Source: Mesoplasma chauliocola (GTDB lineage Bacteria; Bacillota_I; Bacilli_A; Mycoplasmatales; Mycoplasmataceae). Taken from it: 64,000 nucleotides of DNA. How positions within the stretch are numbered: position 1 is the first letter of the stretch; the number at the start of each line of letters is the position of its first letter. Made by a program: the position numbers and the translations under genes. The notes below the pieces were generated by a model that was not told the origin of the DNA, did not search any database, and was given only the letters and a program-made list of their open reading frames with translations. Below are positions 1-10,154 of this stretch, piece by piece. The stretch lies in the NCBI RefSeq assembly GCF_002290085.1, contig NZ_CP023173.1, positions 460,501 through 524,500 of the forward strand, given 5' to 3'.

Positions 1-403
1 AATTAATAATCTCAATTTCTTGCATAGGTTTAACTTGAGTAATTTCTAAATTTTCTTCTAAATATTTAACAATTTTTAGTCTTTTTGATAATTTATCATT
101 ATTTAAAGTAAAAATTACTATATTATCTGTTTTGCTTTGTAATATTTTATACAATGCTTCTTCTGTATAATTTCTATGTAAGCTAATTTTTTCTTCTGTT
201 GCAAACCAGGCATCTGAAATTATAAGTATTTTAGATTCGTCAAATAATGAATAAGTAGTAAGTGAAGTATAAATATCAGATATATCATTATAGATTAATG
301 AATAATTTTCTACTTCATATTGTTTCTCGCTAATAAAACCTTTAACTAATTTATTAATTGTTTTAGTTAGTAAGAAATAATCTTCTGAATAAATGAAATA
401 CAT
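1..403 (-). CDS. holA: DNA polymerase III delta subunit, 3' part cut by window edge
   Basis: N-terminal 134 codons of a HolA-like clamp-loader delta subunit; the rest lies beyond position 1. The start ATG at 403 is preceded by a strong GGAGGG ribosome site. The fragment shows the expected opening (residues MYFIYSEDYFLL, a first beta strand and helix, then an ILIISDAWF strand) of the clamp-loader AAA-like fold. Delta opens the sliding clamp during replication. Its place next to divergent rpsT matches the holA/rpsT arrangement common in Firmicutes, which supports a call that the short sequence alone would leave weaker. Confidence 0.72.
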   Translation of the reverse strand, partial: MYFIYSEDYFLLTKTINKLVKGFISEKQYEVENYSLIYNDISDIYTSLTTYSLFDESKILIISDAWFATEEKISLHRNYTEEALYKILQSKTDNIVIFTLNNDKLSKRLKIVKYLEENLEITQVKPMQEIEIIN

Positions 404-489
404 AATACCCTCCACTTTGTTATTATTATTTTATCTTATTGTACATATAAAATTGATTAAAGAATAAAAATGTTTAATTTTATTTACTT

Positions 490-501
490 ATTTGCTATAA
501 T
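490..501 (+). promoter_or_regulatory. Extended -10 promoter of rpsT
   Basis: TTGCTATAAT: a consensus TATAAT preceded by TGn, 45 bases before the rpsT start. The -35 position is weak (TTTAAT), as is usual when an extended -10 is present. Inferred from sequence only. Confidence 0.6.
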
Positions 502-545
502 CTAAATTGTACTAAAAAAATTATATATATAAAGGAGTTGAAATT

Positions 546-791
546 ATGCCAAATATTAAATCACAGAAAAAACGTGTTTTAACTAATGAAAAATCAAGAG
601 CTGCAAACAAAGCCATTAAATCAGAAATTAAGACTGCTATTAAAAAAGCTTTAGCTGCTAAAAAATCAGAAGATACTAATACAAAAGATTTAATTAACCA
701 CGCAGTAAGTTTAGTTGATAAAGGTGTTAAAAAAGGTATCTTAAAACCTAATAAAGCTGCAAGAGAAAAATCACGTTTAATGCAAGCGTAA
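546..791 (+). CDS. rpsT: 30S ribosomal protein S20
   Basis: 81-aa basic protein with the S20 pattern: it opens MPNIKSQKKR, has the central KAAxKSxIKTAIKKA helix and ends in the KAAREKSRLMQA helix. S20 binds 16S rRNA early in small-subunit assembly. Length is normal for the family. The ribosome site AAGGAG lies 9 bases before ATG. It is a single-gene transcript with its own extended -10 promoter and a terminator directly downstream, divergent from holA and convergent with comEC. Confidence 0.97.
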   Translation: MPNIKSQKKRVLTNEKSRAANKAIKSEIKTAIKKALAAKKSEDTNTKDLINHAVSLVDKGVKKGILKPNKAAREKSRLMQA

Positions 792-816
792 TTCTCAACT
801 ATTATGAAAATAATGT

Positions 817-845
817 AAGACAACTAATTGTTGTCTTATTTTTTT
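817..845. terminator. Rho-independent terminator after rpsT
   Basis: Perfect 8-bp stem AAGACAAC/GTTGTCTT (817-824 with 830-837), 5-base loop, then a T-rich run on the plus strand. It overlaps the comEC stop codon on the other strand. Confidence 0.85.
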
Positions 846-2905
846 ATAATTTTTAAGTTTTTTAAAAGTACAAAATAATTATTTACTCCATTTGTTACAT
901 AGTATTTAATATTAAGCATGCTTAAATTATCTAAAGTCTGCTGATGTGGAAATCTTTTATTTCCTCCCTCATTTTCTCCGCTTATTAAAGCTATATCAGG
1001 ATTTATTAATTTAAGAAAAGCAAAGTTTGAACTTGTTTTGCTCCCATGATGACCAACTTGTAAAATATTTACTTTTTTTAAATTTATTAAATACAAAAAA
1101 TCTACTCTACTTAACAAATAGTTCTCTGTTTCTTTTTCGGCATCTCCCATAAATAATGTCCTTGTGGTACCAATGTCAACTAATAATACTAGACTTTTAT
1201 TATTTTCTGAATTTGCAAAAGGATTTAAAAAAACATTTATTGTAATATTTTTAATTTGAATCAGTTCATTAAACGAATTGTTATAAAAAATTTGATTAAC
1301 TTTGAAATTTTCTTTGATACTAAATAAATTATTGTAGTGATCTTCATGATTATGAGATATAAATATTAAATCAATTTTATTTATACCATTATAAATTAAA
1401 AAATCTTTTACTAAATCAGTGCTTCTGCCTTTACCAACACCAACATCAAATAATATAGTTAGGTTATTTCATTTATTATGATAAACAAAGCTATTAGCAT
1501 TTCCAACATTAAGCATTGTCATGTAATCAGAAGGCTTCAAAATTCATGAAATAAAATATGCAGTTATAAATAAAGTAATAAAATTTAATTTATAAACTAA
1601 TTTAAAATTTGCATTAATTATGGAAATGTGCATTAACAATCCAAAAATTAGAAAAAATATGTTTTGTTTACCTACATTAATAATTATGCTTATCTTTTTA
1701 AGAATCATAATTATTAATAGTAATACATCATAAAGCATATTAAGATAGTCTTTTTTTACTATAGCTATTAAAGGGATTAAAAGATAGTATATAAAAATAA
1801 TAGGGGATAATATAAAAGCATGTATAAATGAAGTTAGATTTAATTGATAATTAAAATAAATATTTAATAAATTTAAAAATATAAATAAGCCTAAAGTTTT
1901 TGATCAATGTTTTTTTACTTTTCAATCAATAAATGAATTTATTAAAATTATTAAATTAATATATCAAAATGCAGTATTAAAAACAAAATTTTGAAATAGA
2001 CTCATCATAATTAAAATTGTCACTAAATTTATTGTGCTTTTATTACCCAAAGTTTTCTTAAACAATGTCAAAAACTCTTTTATAACTATTCTTGTTATTA
2101 ATAAAGGTCAAACAGTAAGATAACTTCAAAATAACAAAATAAGAATGAATAGAATTCTATTAAATTTTTTAACTTTTCTTTTTTTATTTGCGTATTTTAT
2201 CAATAAAAAAATATTAATGAAATTAAAATTAATTAAATATTTTAAACTTATATCATTTAAGCCTTGTACAAGTAAATCATCCGAGTTAAATTTATTTAGA
2301 AAAAATAGTTTAAATAGCTCATGCTTTTGATTTAGATTAAAAATATTAAATAAGAATACTCTTAAATTTTTGTTATCTACGACTTCCATATTTGTAACTT
2401 TTATTTGATAATTTATAAAGTCTTTACTTAAAAATTCTTTAAAATTAAACTGATAATAATTTGAATGAAAAATAAACTTTTGAATTTCACCTTTAATTAA
2501 AACTTTTTGTCCTTCAACTAATTGATTATTTACTGATTGAATATAAAATTTAGTATGATTTATTTTTAAAATAATATAGTTTTGCTTTATTTTAATAACT
2601 TTAGCTAATTGCTCAACATTTGAGCCAAGCTCAATTTTTTCACTTGTTCAATAAGCATTATTTATATAAACAAGTATAAAAAATATAAATCATAAAATAG
2701 TATAAGACTTTTTATATTCTTTTTTTGTAAACAAAAATAGAGTTAATAAAAGTACGCTTATAATAATTCATAAAAAATTATTAGAATAAATAAAATAGTA
2801 TATAAATGCTATAGACAATAAGTAATAAAAATAAACTAAAGGCTTAAAATAAAATAAATTTAGAAATTCCTTTTTGAAATAAAAATTTGTCATTAATTGA
2901 TTCAC
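836..2905 (-). CDS. comEC: ComEC/Rec2-type DNA uptake channel protein
   Basis: About 689 aa with in-frame UGA Trp codons. The N-terminal half is strongly hydrophobic with many membrane segments (competence domain). The C-terminal third is a metallo-beta-lactamase domain with the metal motif HNHEDH at about residues 518-523, then GDAEKE (about 587-592) and a GHHGSKTSS motif. ComEC carries single-stranded DNA across the membrane in competent bacteria; the soluble domain may act as a nuclease. The start is uncertain: GTG at 2905 lies 12 bases from a GGAGG site, and ATG at 2893 is in frame but further away. The start overlaps the end of the upstream gene by about 60 bases, suggesting coupled translation. 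Confidence 0.88.
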
Positions 2906-3338
2906 AGAATTTTTTAACCTCCATTTCTATTTGAAATGAAGATCTGTTTTGTTTCAAAATTAAATACAATTCATTTAATTCAATACTGTTTAAATTAAAA
3001 ATTTGTAAATCTTTTTTCACTAAACTTTTTTGATCAATTTTTACAACATGTTTATCTTTAATATCTAAAAAAATCTTATCAAATCTTAAATCTATGTTTA
3101 TTGAATCAAATCAACTTAAATTACTGTTTCTTTTTTCAAATTCAATTCAATAATTTTTATATTTATTTTTAGGAAGTTTTTTAGGATAAGAAAAATTACT
3201 TATATTAGTTTTAAATTCATATCTTAATTCAAAGTTAAACTCTTCTTTTTTTGTCAAATCAAAAACTCCAAAAACGCTTGTTATAAAAACAAGCACTAAA
3301 ATTAGTAAAGATGCAAATATATACTTATTTTTCTTCAT
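2844..3338 (-). CDS. Hypothetical anchored protein upstream of comEC
   Basis: 164-aa protein of no recognised family. One hydrophobic segment (about residues 6-26) near a lysine-rich start suggests an uncleaved signal anchor with the remainder outside the cell. The body is charged and rich in Phe, Asn and Lys. Its 3' end overlaps comEC by about 60 bases in another frame and contains the comEC ribosome site, so the two are probably co-translated. No clear ribosome site precedes ATG 3338 and the rbfA terminator sits only about 20 bases upstream, so initiation may be leaderless. A link to DNA uptake is guessed only from position. Confidence 0.7.
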
Positions 3339-3349
3339 GCTTATTATTA

Positions 3350-3383
3350 AAGAAAAACAAAAAAATCTACCGAAGTAGATTTT
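3350..3383 (-). terminator. Terminator after rbfA
   Basis: 9-bp perfect stem AAAATCTAC/GTAGATTTT (3362-3370 with 3375-3383) around a CGAA tetraloop, followed on the minus strand by a T-rich run. It starts 2 bases after the rbfA stop. Confidence 0.9.
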
Positions 3384-3384
3384 A

Positions 3385-3735
3385 CTATTTATTAACTTTA
3401 TTTAAAATTTCTTCAATTCTATTAGCATTCTCTAAACTAGTATCATATTCAAAAGCTAAATCTGGAACTGTTCTTGTACTTAACTTATGAGCTAATTTCA
3501 TACGAATAGCTTTTTTATTTTGTTCTAATTCCTCTTCAATTAATTCTTTTGTAATATCTTTATTTAATGGTAAGAATGATCAATAAATCTTAGCAACTTC
3601 GCCATCATTTGTTAATCTTACTTCAGCAATTGAAAGAGCTTTTAATATATCATTTTTCATTTCTCTTTCAATAATAATTGTAAGCTCTCTTAAAATAGTA
3701 GCTTCTTTTCTACCTTTAATTTTGTGATTTGCCAT
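3385..3735 (-). CDS. rbfA: Ribosome-binding factor A
   Basis: 116-aa KH-type protein. It has the family opening (RKEATILRELTIIIEREM), the SIAEVRLTNDGEVAKIY strand and the ELAHKLSTRTVPDLAFEYD-like C-terminal strand. RbfA binds the 16S 5' helix and assists late 30S maturation. A GAGGTGG ribosome site precedes ATG 3735. It is the last gene before a strong terminator; the gene upstream is mtnN across a 27-base gap. Confidence 0.94.
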
Positions 3736-3762
3736 AAATCCACCTCGAGTTCTATATTGTTA

Positions 3763-4413
3763 TTATAATATTTTTTTAAGTATTTCCAAAATTTCTTTTC
3801 CAGCAATTTTAATAAAATCACTAAACTGAACATTATTAGCATCTTTCACACCAATAATATCACTTATAATTTTTATAACACTCAATTTCTTCTCAAATAA
3901 ATAAGCAGTTTGAGCATAAGCAAAACATTCCATGTCTAAAACACTTATTTGATTATTAATTTTTTTAACAAATTTATCTATTTGGTCTTGTGAATTAATA
4001 AAAATATCAGATGAAGCTATATTCTTAATTTGATAGTTTTTTAGTTTACCTTGCAAAAGATTATTATTTGATTGATAAAATTTTGGCATTCTAGGAACTT
4101 GACCATATTCATAACCAAAAACTGTTGCATCAGCAACACAATTATAGATTTTATCGATAATGACAATATCACCTTGTTTTAACTTATTATCACAACCACC
4201 ACTTGTTCCTATATTAATAATTTCATCAATATCATATTTAGTCAAAATATATGCTAATTGTGCCGCTGAATTAATTAATCCAATACCCGTTATGCAAAAC
4301 ATTAAATCATCATTTTTGTAAATATTGAATTTTTCATCTTCTATTTTATGTAAATCAAAATAGTCAATTGAATATTGCAATTCTTCATGCATTGCACCAA
4401 TAATTAATTTCAT
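3763..4413 (-). CDS. mtnN: 5'-methylthioadenosine/S-adenosylhomocysteine nucleosidase
   Basis: 216-aa Pfs/MTAN protein. It hydrolyses the glycosidic bond of MTA and SAH, clearing SAM by-products. The GxGxxN segment (ITGIGLINSAAQLA), the NIGTSGG purine/ribose-binding motif, the substrate-binding DMECFA motif and the catalytic Asp in KIISDIIG are all visible. Its ATG overlaps the stop of nadD-yqeK (TAATG), indicating translational coupling. Length is slightly below the 230-aa family norm but all motifs are present. Confidence 0.93.
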   Translation of the reverse strand: MKLIIGAMHEELQYSIDYFDLHKIEDEKFNIYKNDDLMFCITGIGLINSAAQLAYILTKYDIDEIINIGTSGGCDNKLKQGDIVIIDKIYNCVADATVFGYEYGQVPRMPKFYQSNNNLLQGKLKNYQIKNIASSDIFINSQDQIDKFVKKINNQISVLDMECFAYAQTAYLFEKKLSVIKIISDIIGVKDANNVQFSDFIKIAGKEILEILKKIL

Positions 4414-5522
4414 TATTTTTCTCCTTTGACATAATAATTGTAAGTTTTAATTAATTTATCACCAATTGAATCTTTACCATGAACCTTAATTGCTGTTTCA
4501 TATTGGTTTATTAACAATCTAATAAAACCTGATTTTAAATCTTTGAAACACTCTTCACGATACAACTCAACATTTTCATAATCGCGTTCTTTACTGATTT
4601 TATCAGCACAAAATACTATCATATCTAAAACACTCATTTTTTCACAACCAACTGTATGATTAAAAACTGCATTTATAATTGACTCGTCATTTATTAATCA
4701 ATCATATTTTAAATGAAAAGCTCCTGTATAAGAATGTCAAACTGGTTTTGGTTCCTCTAATAAAGTCTTATCATATTTATTTAAGTATTCTATTTGCTTT
4801 GAGGTATCTCATCTTTTTGTAATATCATGAAGAGTACCTGCAACTTTTGCTTGTTGAGGATCAATTTGATTCAATTTAGCTAAGGATTCAGCCATTTCTC
4901 CAACATTTAAACAATGTTCATATCTTTTTTTATCCATAAATGGCTTAACACGTGATTCTAAGTAAAGTAAATGATAATTTATGTAGTTATTCACCTTTGG
5001 TGTTAACAAATTTAAATTTTTTAATTCTCTTACTTTGGTAGAGCTTAGAAAATTATTTTCAAATTGATAAATTGGAATATTGTATTTTTGCGCTACTTCT
5101 TTTTTGTATACATCATTACGTTCGAAAACTATAAAGTTAACCATGTTAATTAATTCATCAAAATTATTTCATTCTTCTAATCTATTTAAATTATCAGAAC
5201 CAATAATAAATGAAAAATCATTTTGAGGATACATTTTTTTAAAATGTGAAACAGTTTCAAAAGTAGTTGTCACTCTATTATTATTCATTTCAAATTTATC
5301 AATTTTAATGTAGTCTTCATTTTCAAAAATTAAATTTAATAAATTAATTCTTTCTTCATTTGATGTTTTAGTTGATGATTTAAAAGGATTTAAAAATGTA
5401 GGTATAATTCAAACTTCCTCAAAGTTAAGTTCATCATGGCAAGCTTTAGCCATATTAAAATGATCTGTATGGACTGGGTCAAAACTGCCTCCAAAAAGTG
5501 CTATTCTTTTTTTATTTTTCAT
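4413..5522 (-). CDS. nadD: Nicotinate-nucleotide adenylyltransferase fused to YqeK-like HD phosphohydrolase
   Basis: 369-aa fusion. Residues about 1-190 are NadD: GGSFDPVHTDH nucleotide motif near the start and SSTKVRE later. It makes nicotinate adenine dinucleotide in NAD synthesis. Residues about 195-369 are an HD domain (HCLNVGEMAESL, then LHDITK with the HD pair) of the YqeK type, a family shown in Firmicutes to hydrolyse Ap4A. In bacilli the two are adjacent genes; a fusion is usual in mollicutes. In-frame UGA codons interrupt it only under the standard code. The start at 5522 overlaps the end of trmL by 11 bases. Confidence 0.93.
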
Positions 5523-6051
5523 CTTTTCATCTTTCACTTAAAATATAATCTTTCCCTTTTTGAACTTCTGTTTTACTTAAAGTTGGGTAATCTCATTGTC
5601 TTAATATTTCATAAGCAACAATTCCCACTGTATTTGCTACATTAATGCTTCTAGTTTGCGGAGACATGGGTAATCTAAAAGTTTTATCATAATTATCTTT
5701 AATAATTTGTTTTGGAATTCCTGTAGATTCTTTTCCAAACATAATAAAAACAGGTTTTTCATAACTATTAAAGTCAAAATCACTATGAGGTTTTTCACCA
5801 TATCTTGAAATACAGAATAAGTCAATTTCTGAATTCTTTTCACAAAAATCTTCTCAATCATCATAAAGTTCATATTCAACTAAATCAAATGTTCCTGCAC
5901 TTGCACGATTTAATTCTTCTTTTTTAAAGATAAAACCTAATGGTTCAATAATATGTAGTTTAGCATTTGTAGCAACACATGTTCTAATAATTGCAGCTAC
6001 ATTTTGCGCTATTTCTGGTTCATATAAAACAATATTAACTTGATTTTTCAT
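5512..6051 (-). CDS. trmL: tRNA (cytidine/uridine-2'-O-)methyltransferase TrmL-like (SPOUT)
   Basis: 179-aa SPOUT methyltransferase. It opens with NIVLYEPEIAQNVAAIIRTC, and has the FGKESTGIP SAM-binding loop and the C-terminal RLPMSPQTRSINVANTVGI knot. TrmL/CspR methylates the ribose of tRNA position 34 in Leu tRNAs. ATG 6051 is chosen over a TTG one codon upstream because AAGGAG lies 9 bases before it. It overlaps rdgB by 17 bases and nadD by 11, within one operon. Confidence 0.92.
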
Positions 6052-6646
6052 CAATGATTTCTCCTTCTATAATCTTTCTCATTTCTATTAAAGCATACGC
6101 TCTTGCGGAGCAATTAACTTTCTCCATTTCAGTTAAATCAGCACAATAAACATTGTAAGGTTCTGGTTTAAAAATATAATCATAGCCAAATGTATGATCT
6201 GATACTTTTAATTGACTTCCGATTTTTCCTTTTGTAATTCCTAATGCTTCATAACAAGCATTTTTAGAATAGTTACAAATAACAATAGCTGTTTGCATAC
6301 TCATATTCTTATTTGTTGATTTTTTTGTTTTGTCTAATATCATTTTACAAATTTCTTTAAAGTCTGTAACAGGGCATGCTCATCTTTTTGAATAAACACC
6401 AGGAAAACCATCTAAAGCATCAAAAAAGTAGCCAGTATCATCAGCAATAGCTCAACCATTAATATGTTTTGACAAAGCTTGTGCTTTGATTAAAGCATTT
6501 TCTAATAATGTTTCTCCTGTTTCTTCTGGTTCAACATAATCAGTTAGGTCTTTAACACTTTTTATTTCATAACTAGGTAATAATAGTTTGAACTCTTCAA
6601 TTTTGCCTTCATTACTTGTAGCTATTCATAATTCTTTTTTATTCAT
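6035..6646 (-). CDS. rdgB: RdgB/HAM1 non-canonical purine NTP pyrophosphatase
   Basis: 203-aa protein. Motifs: ATSNEGKIEEF at the N terminus (nucleotide-binding SxNxGK), ADDTGYFFDAL with the acidic pair, FPGVYSKRW, and HTFGYDYIF near the C terminus. It removes dITP/XTP from the nucleotide pool. It probably heads the operon rdgB-trmL-nadD-mtnN-rbfA; the start lies 61 bases from the divergent choline-kinase-like gene, so the two share a short promoter region. Confidence 0.93.
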
Positions 6647-6707
6647 AGTGCCTTTCTTTTATAATTTGATAATATATATTATATATTTTAGAGGTTTAGG
6701 AATTAAA

Positions 6708-7487
6708 ATGAAAGCAATTAGTGGATTAAGTAATAAAATAAAAGTACAAAAAAATGATTTGATAAAAGAATCATATTCATACGTTAATAAATATCTAGAT
6801 CGTGTTAATGAAATAAAGATTTATGAGCAATTAAATGATCTTAATTTATCTAATTTTATTTTTCCCTACACTTGAACATATACTAATGATGAATTAATTT
6901 CCAAAACTCATTATTTTGAAAACGCAATAACACTACATGATACAGATATATGTAAAAATAAAATGAAAGTAGTAATCAAATTGATTGATGAAATTCATAC
7001 TTTAAATCTAGTTGGAATAAAACAATTTGAACCAGAAAATTTCTTAAATTTTTTTGTTAATAATACAATTAAATGCTTATTTGATTTATCTATATATAAA
7101 GAACAAATTAATGAAATTATAAAAAACTATTGAAATGACTCAGTAAAAGCTGTTTTTTCTCACAACGATTTAGTTAAAGGAAATTTTATTAACTTTAAAA
7201 AAGGATGAAAAGTAATTGATTTTGAATATGCAATGTATAATCATTATCTTTTTGACTATGCAAGTTTCATTAGTGAATCTTTAAATAAAAAAAGATGACC
7301 TGTTTTTATTGAAATGCTTAACCTTTCAAGTCAAGAATTATTAAAATTAAAAGATTTAATAACTTATCAAAATTATTTGTGAATATACTGAGCTAGTTAT
7401 ATGTTCGAGCAAACACAAGAAAATATTTTTATTGAAATAGCAAAAGAAAAATATGAAAACATGCAAAAGGAAATTAACGTGCGTTAA
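6708..7487 (+). CDS. Choline/ethanolamine kinase-like phosphotransferase (LicA/APH fold)
   Basis: 259 aa, read with several UGA Trp codons. The kinase-like APH fold is recognisable by SHNDLVKGNF (Brenner-type HND with catalytic Asp, about residues 160-169) and WKVIDFEYA (metal-binding Asp, about 179-187). These match the choline kinase/LicA and aminoglycoside phosphotransferase families. The N-terminal lobe is short and poorly conserved. Substrate is unknown; choline or a related small alcohol is the most likely guess. GAGG lies 10-15 bases before ATG. It is a monocistron between two minus-strand genes with its own terminator. Confidence 0.75.
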
Positions 7488-7525
7488 AAACTGCGTGATT
7501 TAATATTTTTTATTTTTCAGCTTTA

Positions 7526-7551
7526 ACTTTAATTGCTTTAAAGTATTTTTA
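7526..7551 (+). terminator. Terminator of the choline-kinase-like gene
   Basis: 7-bp stem ACTTTAA/TTAAAGT (7526-7532 with 7538-7544), 5-base loop, then ATTTTTATTT. Confidence 0.65.
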
Positions 7552-7568
7552 TTTGTTATTTTATAATT

Positions 7569-8291
7569 CTATTCTATTGCCTTTTTGTTATTAACATTGA
7601 ATATAATTAAGCCTATTATATTAATTAAATTTAATGTCATTATTGATGAGGCTAAAATTAAATGTTTTGATACTTTTCCATCAACCACCAATAATCGAGA
7701 AGCTAAAACTGCATTTAAAATGTTTATAATAGTTAAATATGAAGTAACAATAAGAACTATTTTTATAATTTCATTATATTGATTCAAATTCAACTTTCTT
7801 ATTAAATCTTTTATAAACTCAAGATTAATATTTTCTAAATTTATTTGCTCAGAATTCAAATAATCTTCAAATACTTGTGAAAAGTTTTCCCTAGGTATCA
7901 TTTTTTCAAATAATTCTATTACTTGCTCATGATTTAAATTTTGAGTTTCTCCATTTATTGTTACAGTTATTGTTTTTAAAGTACTTAAAATCTGATCATA
8001 AACATCATCAGGATCTAGATTCTCTTTGATAGTATCAATCGCTTGTTTAATTAAATCTTCGATTGTTGTTTTTAAATTTTTTTCAATAGAATCCACTATT
8101 GATAACATATATTCTTCTCTTATAACAATAAATAAAATTGTTGAAACTATTGACAATATTAATAAAGATATTAAAACAGACGAAGAACAAAATAAGTTTA
8201 TTACAAGACCTATATTTCTTCTTTTGCCTTTTAGATTTAATTTTTTTTGTTCTTTTGTTATTTCAACTTTTGTTGGTGTTTCTTTACTCAT
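7569..8291 (-). CDS. Hypothetical membrane protein
   Basis: 240 aa, no recognised family. A basic N-terminal tail (about residues 1-26) leads into a long hydrophobic segment (about 27-60). A hydrophilic, acidic region of about 110 residues follows, then two further membrane segments (about 173-195 and 205-230). The topology suggests an external loop between the first and second segments. AAAGGAAA precedes ATG 8291. It stands alone, converging with the plus-strand kinase-like gene. Confidence 0.75.
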   Translation of the reverse strand: MSKETPTKVEITKEQKKLNLKGKRRNIGLVINLFCSSSVLISLLILSIVSTILFIVIREEYMLSIVDSIEKNLKTTIEDLIKQAIDTIKENLDPDDVYDQILSTLKTITVTINGETQNLNHEQVIELFEKMIPRENFSQVFEDYLNSEQINLENINLEFIKDLIRKLNLNQYNEIIKIVLIVTSYLTIINILNAVLASRLLVVDGKVSKHLILASSIMTLNLINIIGLIIFNVNNKKAIE

Positions 8292-8371
8292 GGATGTTTC
8301 CTTTATATTATTTATTATATTTCTTTATAGTATAAAATATTTAAACATAAAAATATAATAAAAAAATATTA

Positions 8372-9496
8372 TTAAGCAAATAAGTTAGTTGCACCAATTG
8401 CTGATGCTATTAATATTCAAAAGGGTATATTAATTATTCCTGTTAAAATAGTTAATGTACCAACATGAGAAGCTATTTTAGGTTCTTTATTATAAATAAT
8501 TGCATAGCCTACAATTGTATTAGCTGTTGGCGAAGCAATAATTGCAACACATAATACAAAAGCTAATGAAGTGATTCCTGCACCTGTTGTTGATTTTAAT
8601 ATTAAACTAAATAAAATAAATAAAATAACACAAATCATCGGAGTTATCATATTTTTAACAAAAACAGCTCATCAAACTAATTTTGACTTAAATGCTTCTT
8701 TAATTTCACTTTTAGCCAATACAGCTCCCATTGAAAATCATGCTAGTGGACTTGCTAATGGTGCTAAAATACCAAGAACTTGGCTTAACCCTGGAATGTA
8801 TTGATCAATTCTACTAATTGAATAGCTCTCATCATTTATATAAATAATATTTAAACCAGGTATTAACTGAAATAATCATAAAAATATTCCTAAAAAAGTA
8901 GCTATAATTACAGGATTTTTAAAAACTTTAATAAAATTCAAAAAACCTTCTTTTGTGCCTATTAAAACTTTTTGTATTTCAACTTCATCATATCTTTTTT
9001 TCTTCATTATGTTATCAGCTGCTGAATACATAAAAATTCAAAAACCTATTAAAAATAAAGATGAATATAAATCTATACTTTGTTGTTGAGCAGCTGGAGA
9101 AATTGCTTTAATAATCATAACTCCAAAATAAACAGCAGAAGAAAAAGCAATACTCATTCCTAAAGTATCTTGAATTGATTTAGATTTATTTATAAAGAAA
9201 TATTTTGAAGCAAAAGTAAGACTTGTATAAAAAATTAATCCTATAATTGCTATTAAAATTGATTCTCAAATTTGGTTTGTATTAATATCTATTAAAAAAC
9301 TTTTTAAAGCTAAAGCTGGTAAAGCAGCATATAAAATTATTTTAACTATTACTTTTTCTCAATCAGCAAAAATTAAAGATTTTTTTTGAAATATAAATCC
9401 TATAAAAATAATGAATGAAGCTGCTATTAAAATGCTTCAAAAATTAAAATTAGACAAAACATCTGTCATTGCTTTTAGTGAACTGCTATATAACAT
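8372..9496 (-). CDS. Auxin efflux carrier (AEC) family transporter, malate-permease-like
   Basis: 374 aa with about ten hydrophobic segments. It has the AEC architecture: two five-helix halves, a cytoplasmic loop near the middle containing KKKRYDEVEIQK, and a C-terminal half with FVLCVAIIASPTANT, the proline-containing crossover typical of AEC carriers. The family exports or takes up small organic anions, so a carboxylate such as malate or citramalate is a reasonable but unproven substrate. AGGAG lies 6 bases before ATG 9496. It stands as a single gene. Confidence 0.82.
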
Positions 9497-9571
9497 TTAT
9501 TTCTCCTCATAATTTTCATTACAAATATTATAAACTATTCATTTTAATATTATTTTATTAGCTTCTTGTTT

Positions 9572-10048
9572 TTATCACTCAAACTTAAAACTGTCGCTTA
9601 CTTTTTTAAAAACAATCATTTCACAATTAATGTCTTCGTAACTATCATATTTAAAAATACCTACAAAATGATAACCAATGCCTTTAATTTTGTCATTTAT
9701 TTTTGCAAAAGTAACATACTCAATATCGAATTTCTTTATTTTTTGAATATCTTTTTTTCTTTTTTCAATATCTTTTTGAGCATTAAATTGATAAATTAAA
9801 TCTCAATTTTCAGAAATAAAGTTTCCATAGCCTTCTTTAATTGCTTCAGACTTTTTAACATCTAAAGTAATATTTGGAAATCAGACTTGTCTTTTATCAT
9901 TGATTTTATAGCCAACTTTTAAAATACTTTGCTTATTTTGATCTATAAACAATGAATTTAAAACATCTATAATTTTATTAAATTTAATTCTATCTTTAGT
10001 TCTTATTTTTTTACTTTCTAATATACTATTTAAAACTTCTAAATCCAT
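9572..10048 (-). CDS. Hypothetical protein
   Basis: 158-aa soluble, lysine-rich protein of no family I can name. Helical N-terminal third; the C-terminal part contains a beta-rich stretch with YVTFAKI and GYHFVGIFKYD, a pattern loosely like small-domain strands seen in some nuclease-associated proteins, though too weak to assign. It ends FEW then TAA, with UGA as Trp. GAGGAG precedes ATG 10048. It lies downstream of the pepP terminator and so needs its own promoter. Confidence 0.72.
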
Positions 10049-10089
10049 ACAACTCTCCTCTTTTAAGAAATTATATTTTGAATACTATA

Positions 10090-10130
10090 AAAAGACAAAT
10101 TAAAAAGATAGCAGAAAAGATGCTATCTTT
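10090..10130 (-). terminator. Terminator after pepP
   Basis: 10-bp perfect stem AAAGATAGCA/TGCTATCTTT (10104-10113 with 10121-10130), 7-base loop, then a T-rich minus-strand tail. Confidence 0.85.
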
Positions 10131-10154
10131 TAAAATGTATTTTATTTATTTAAA

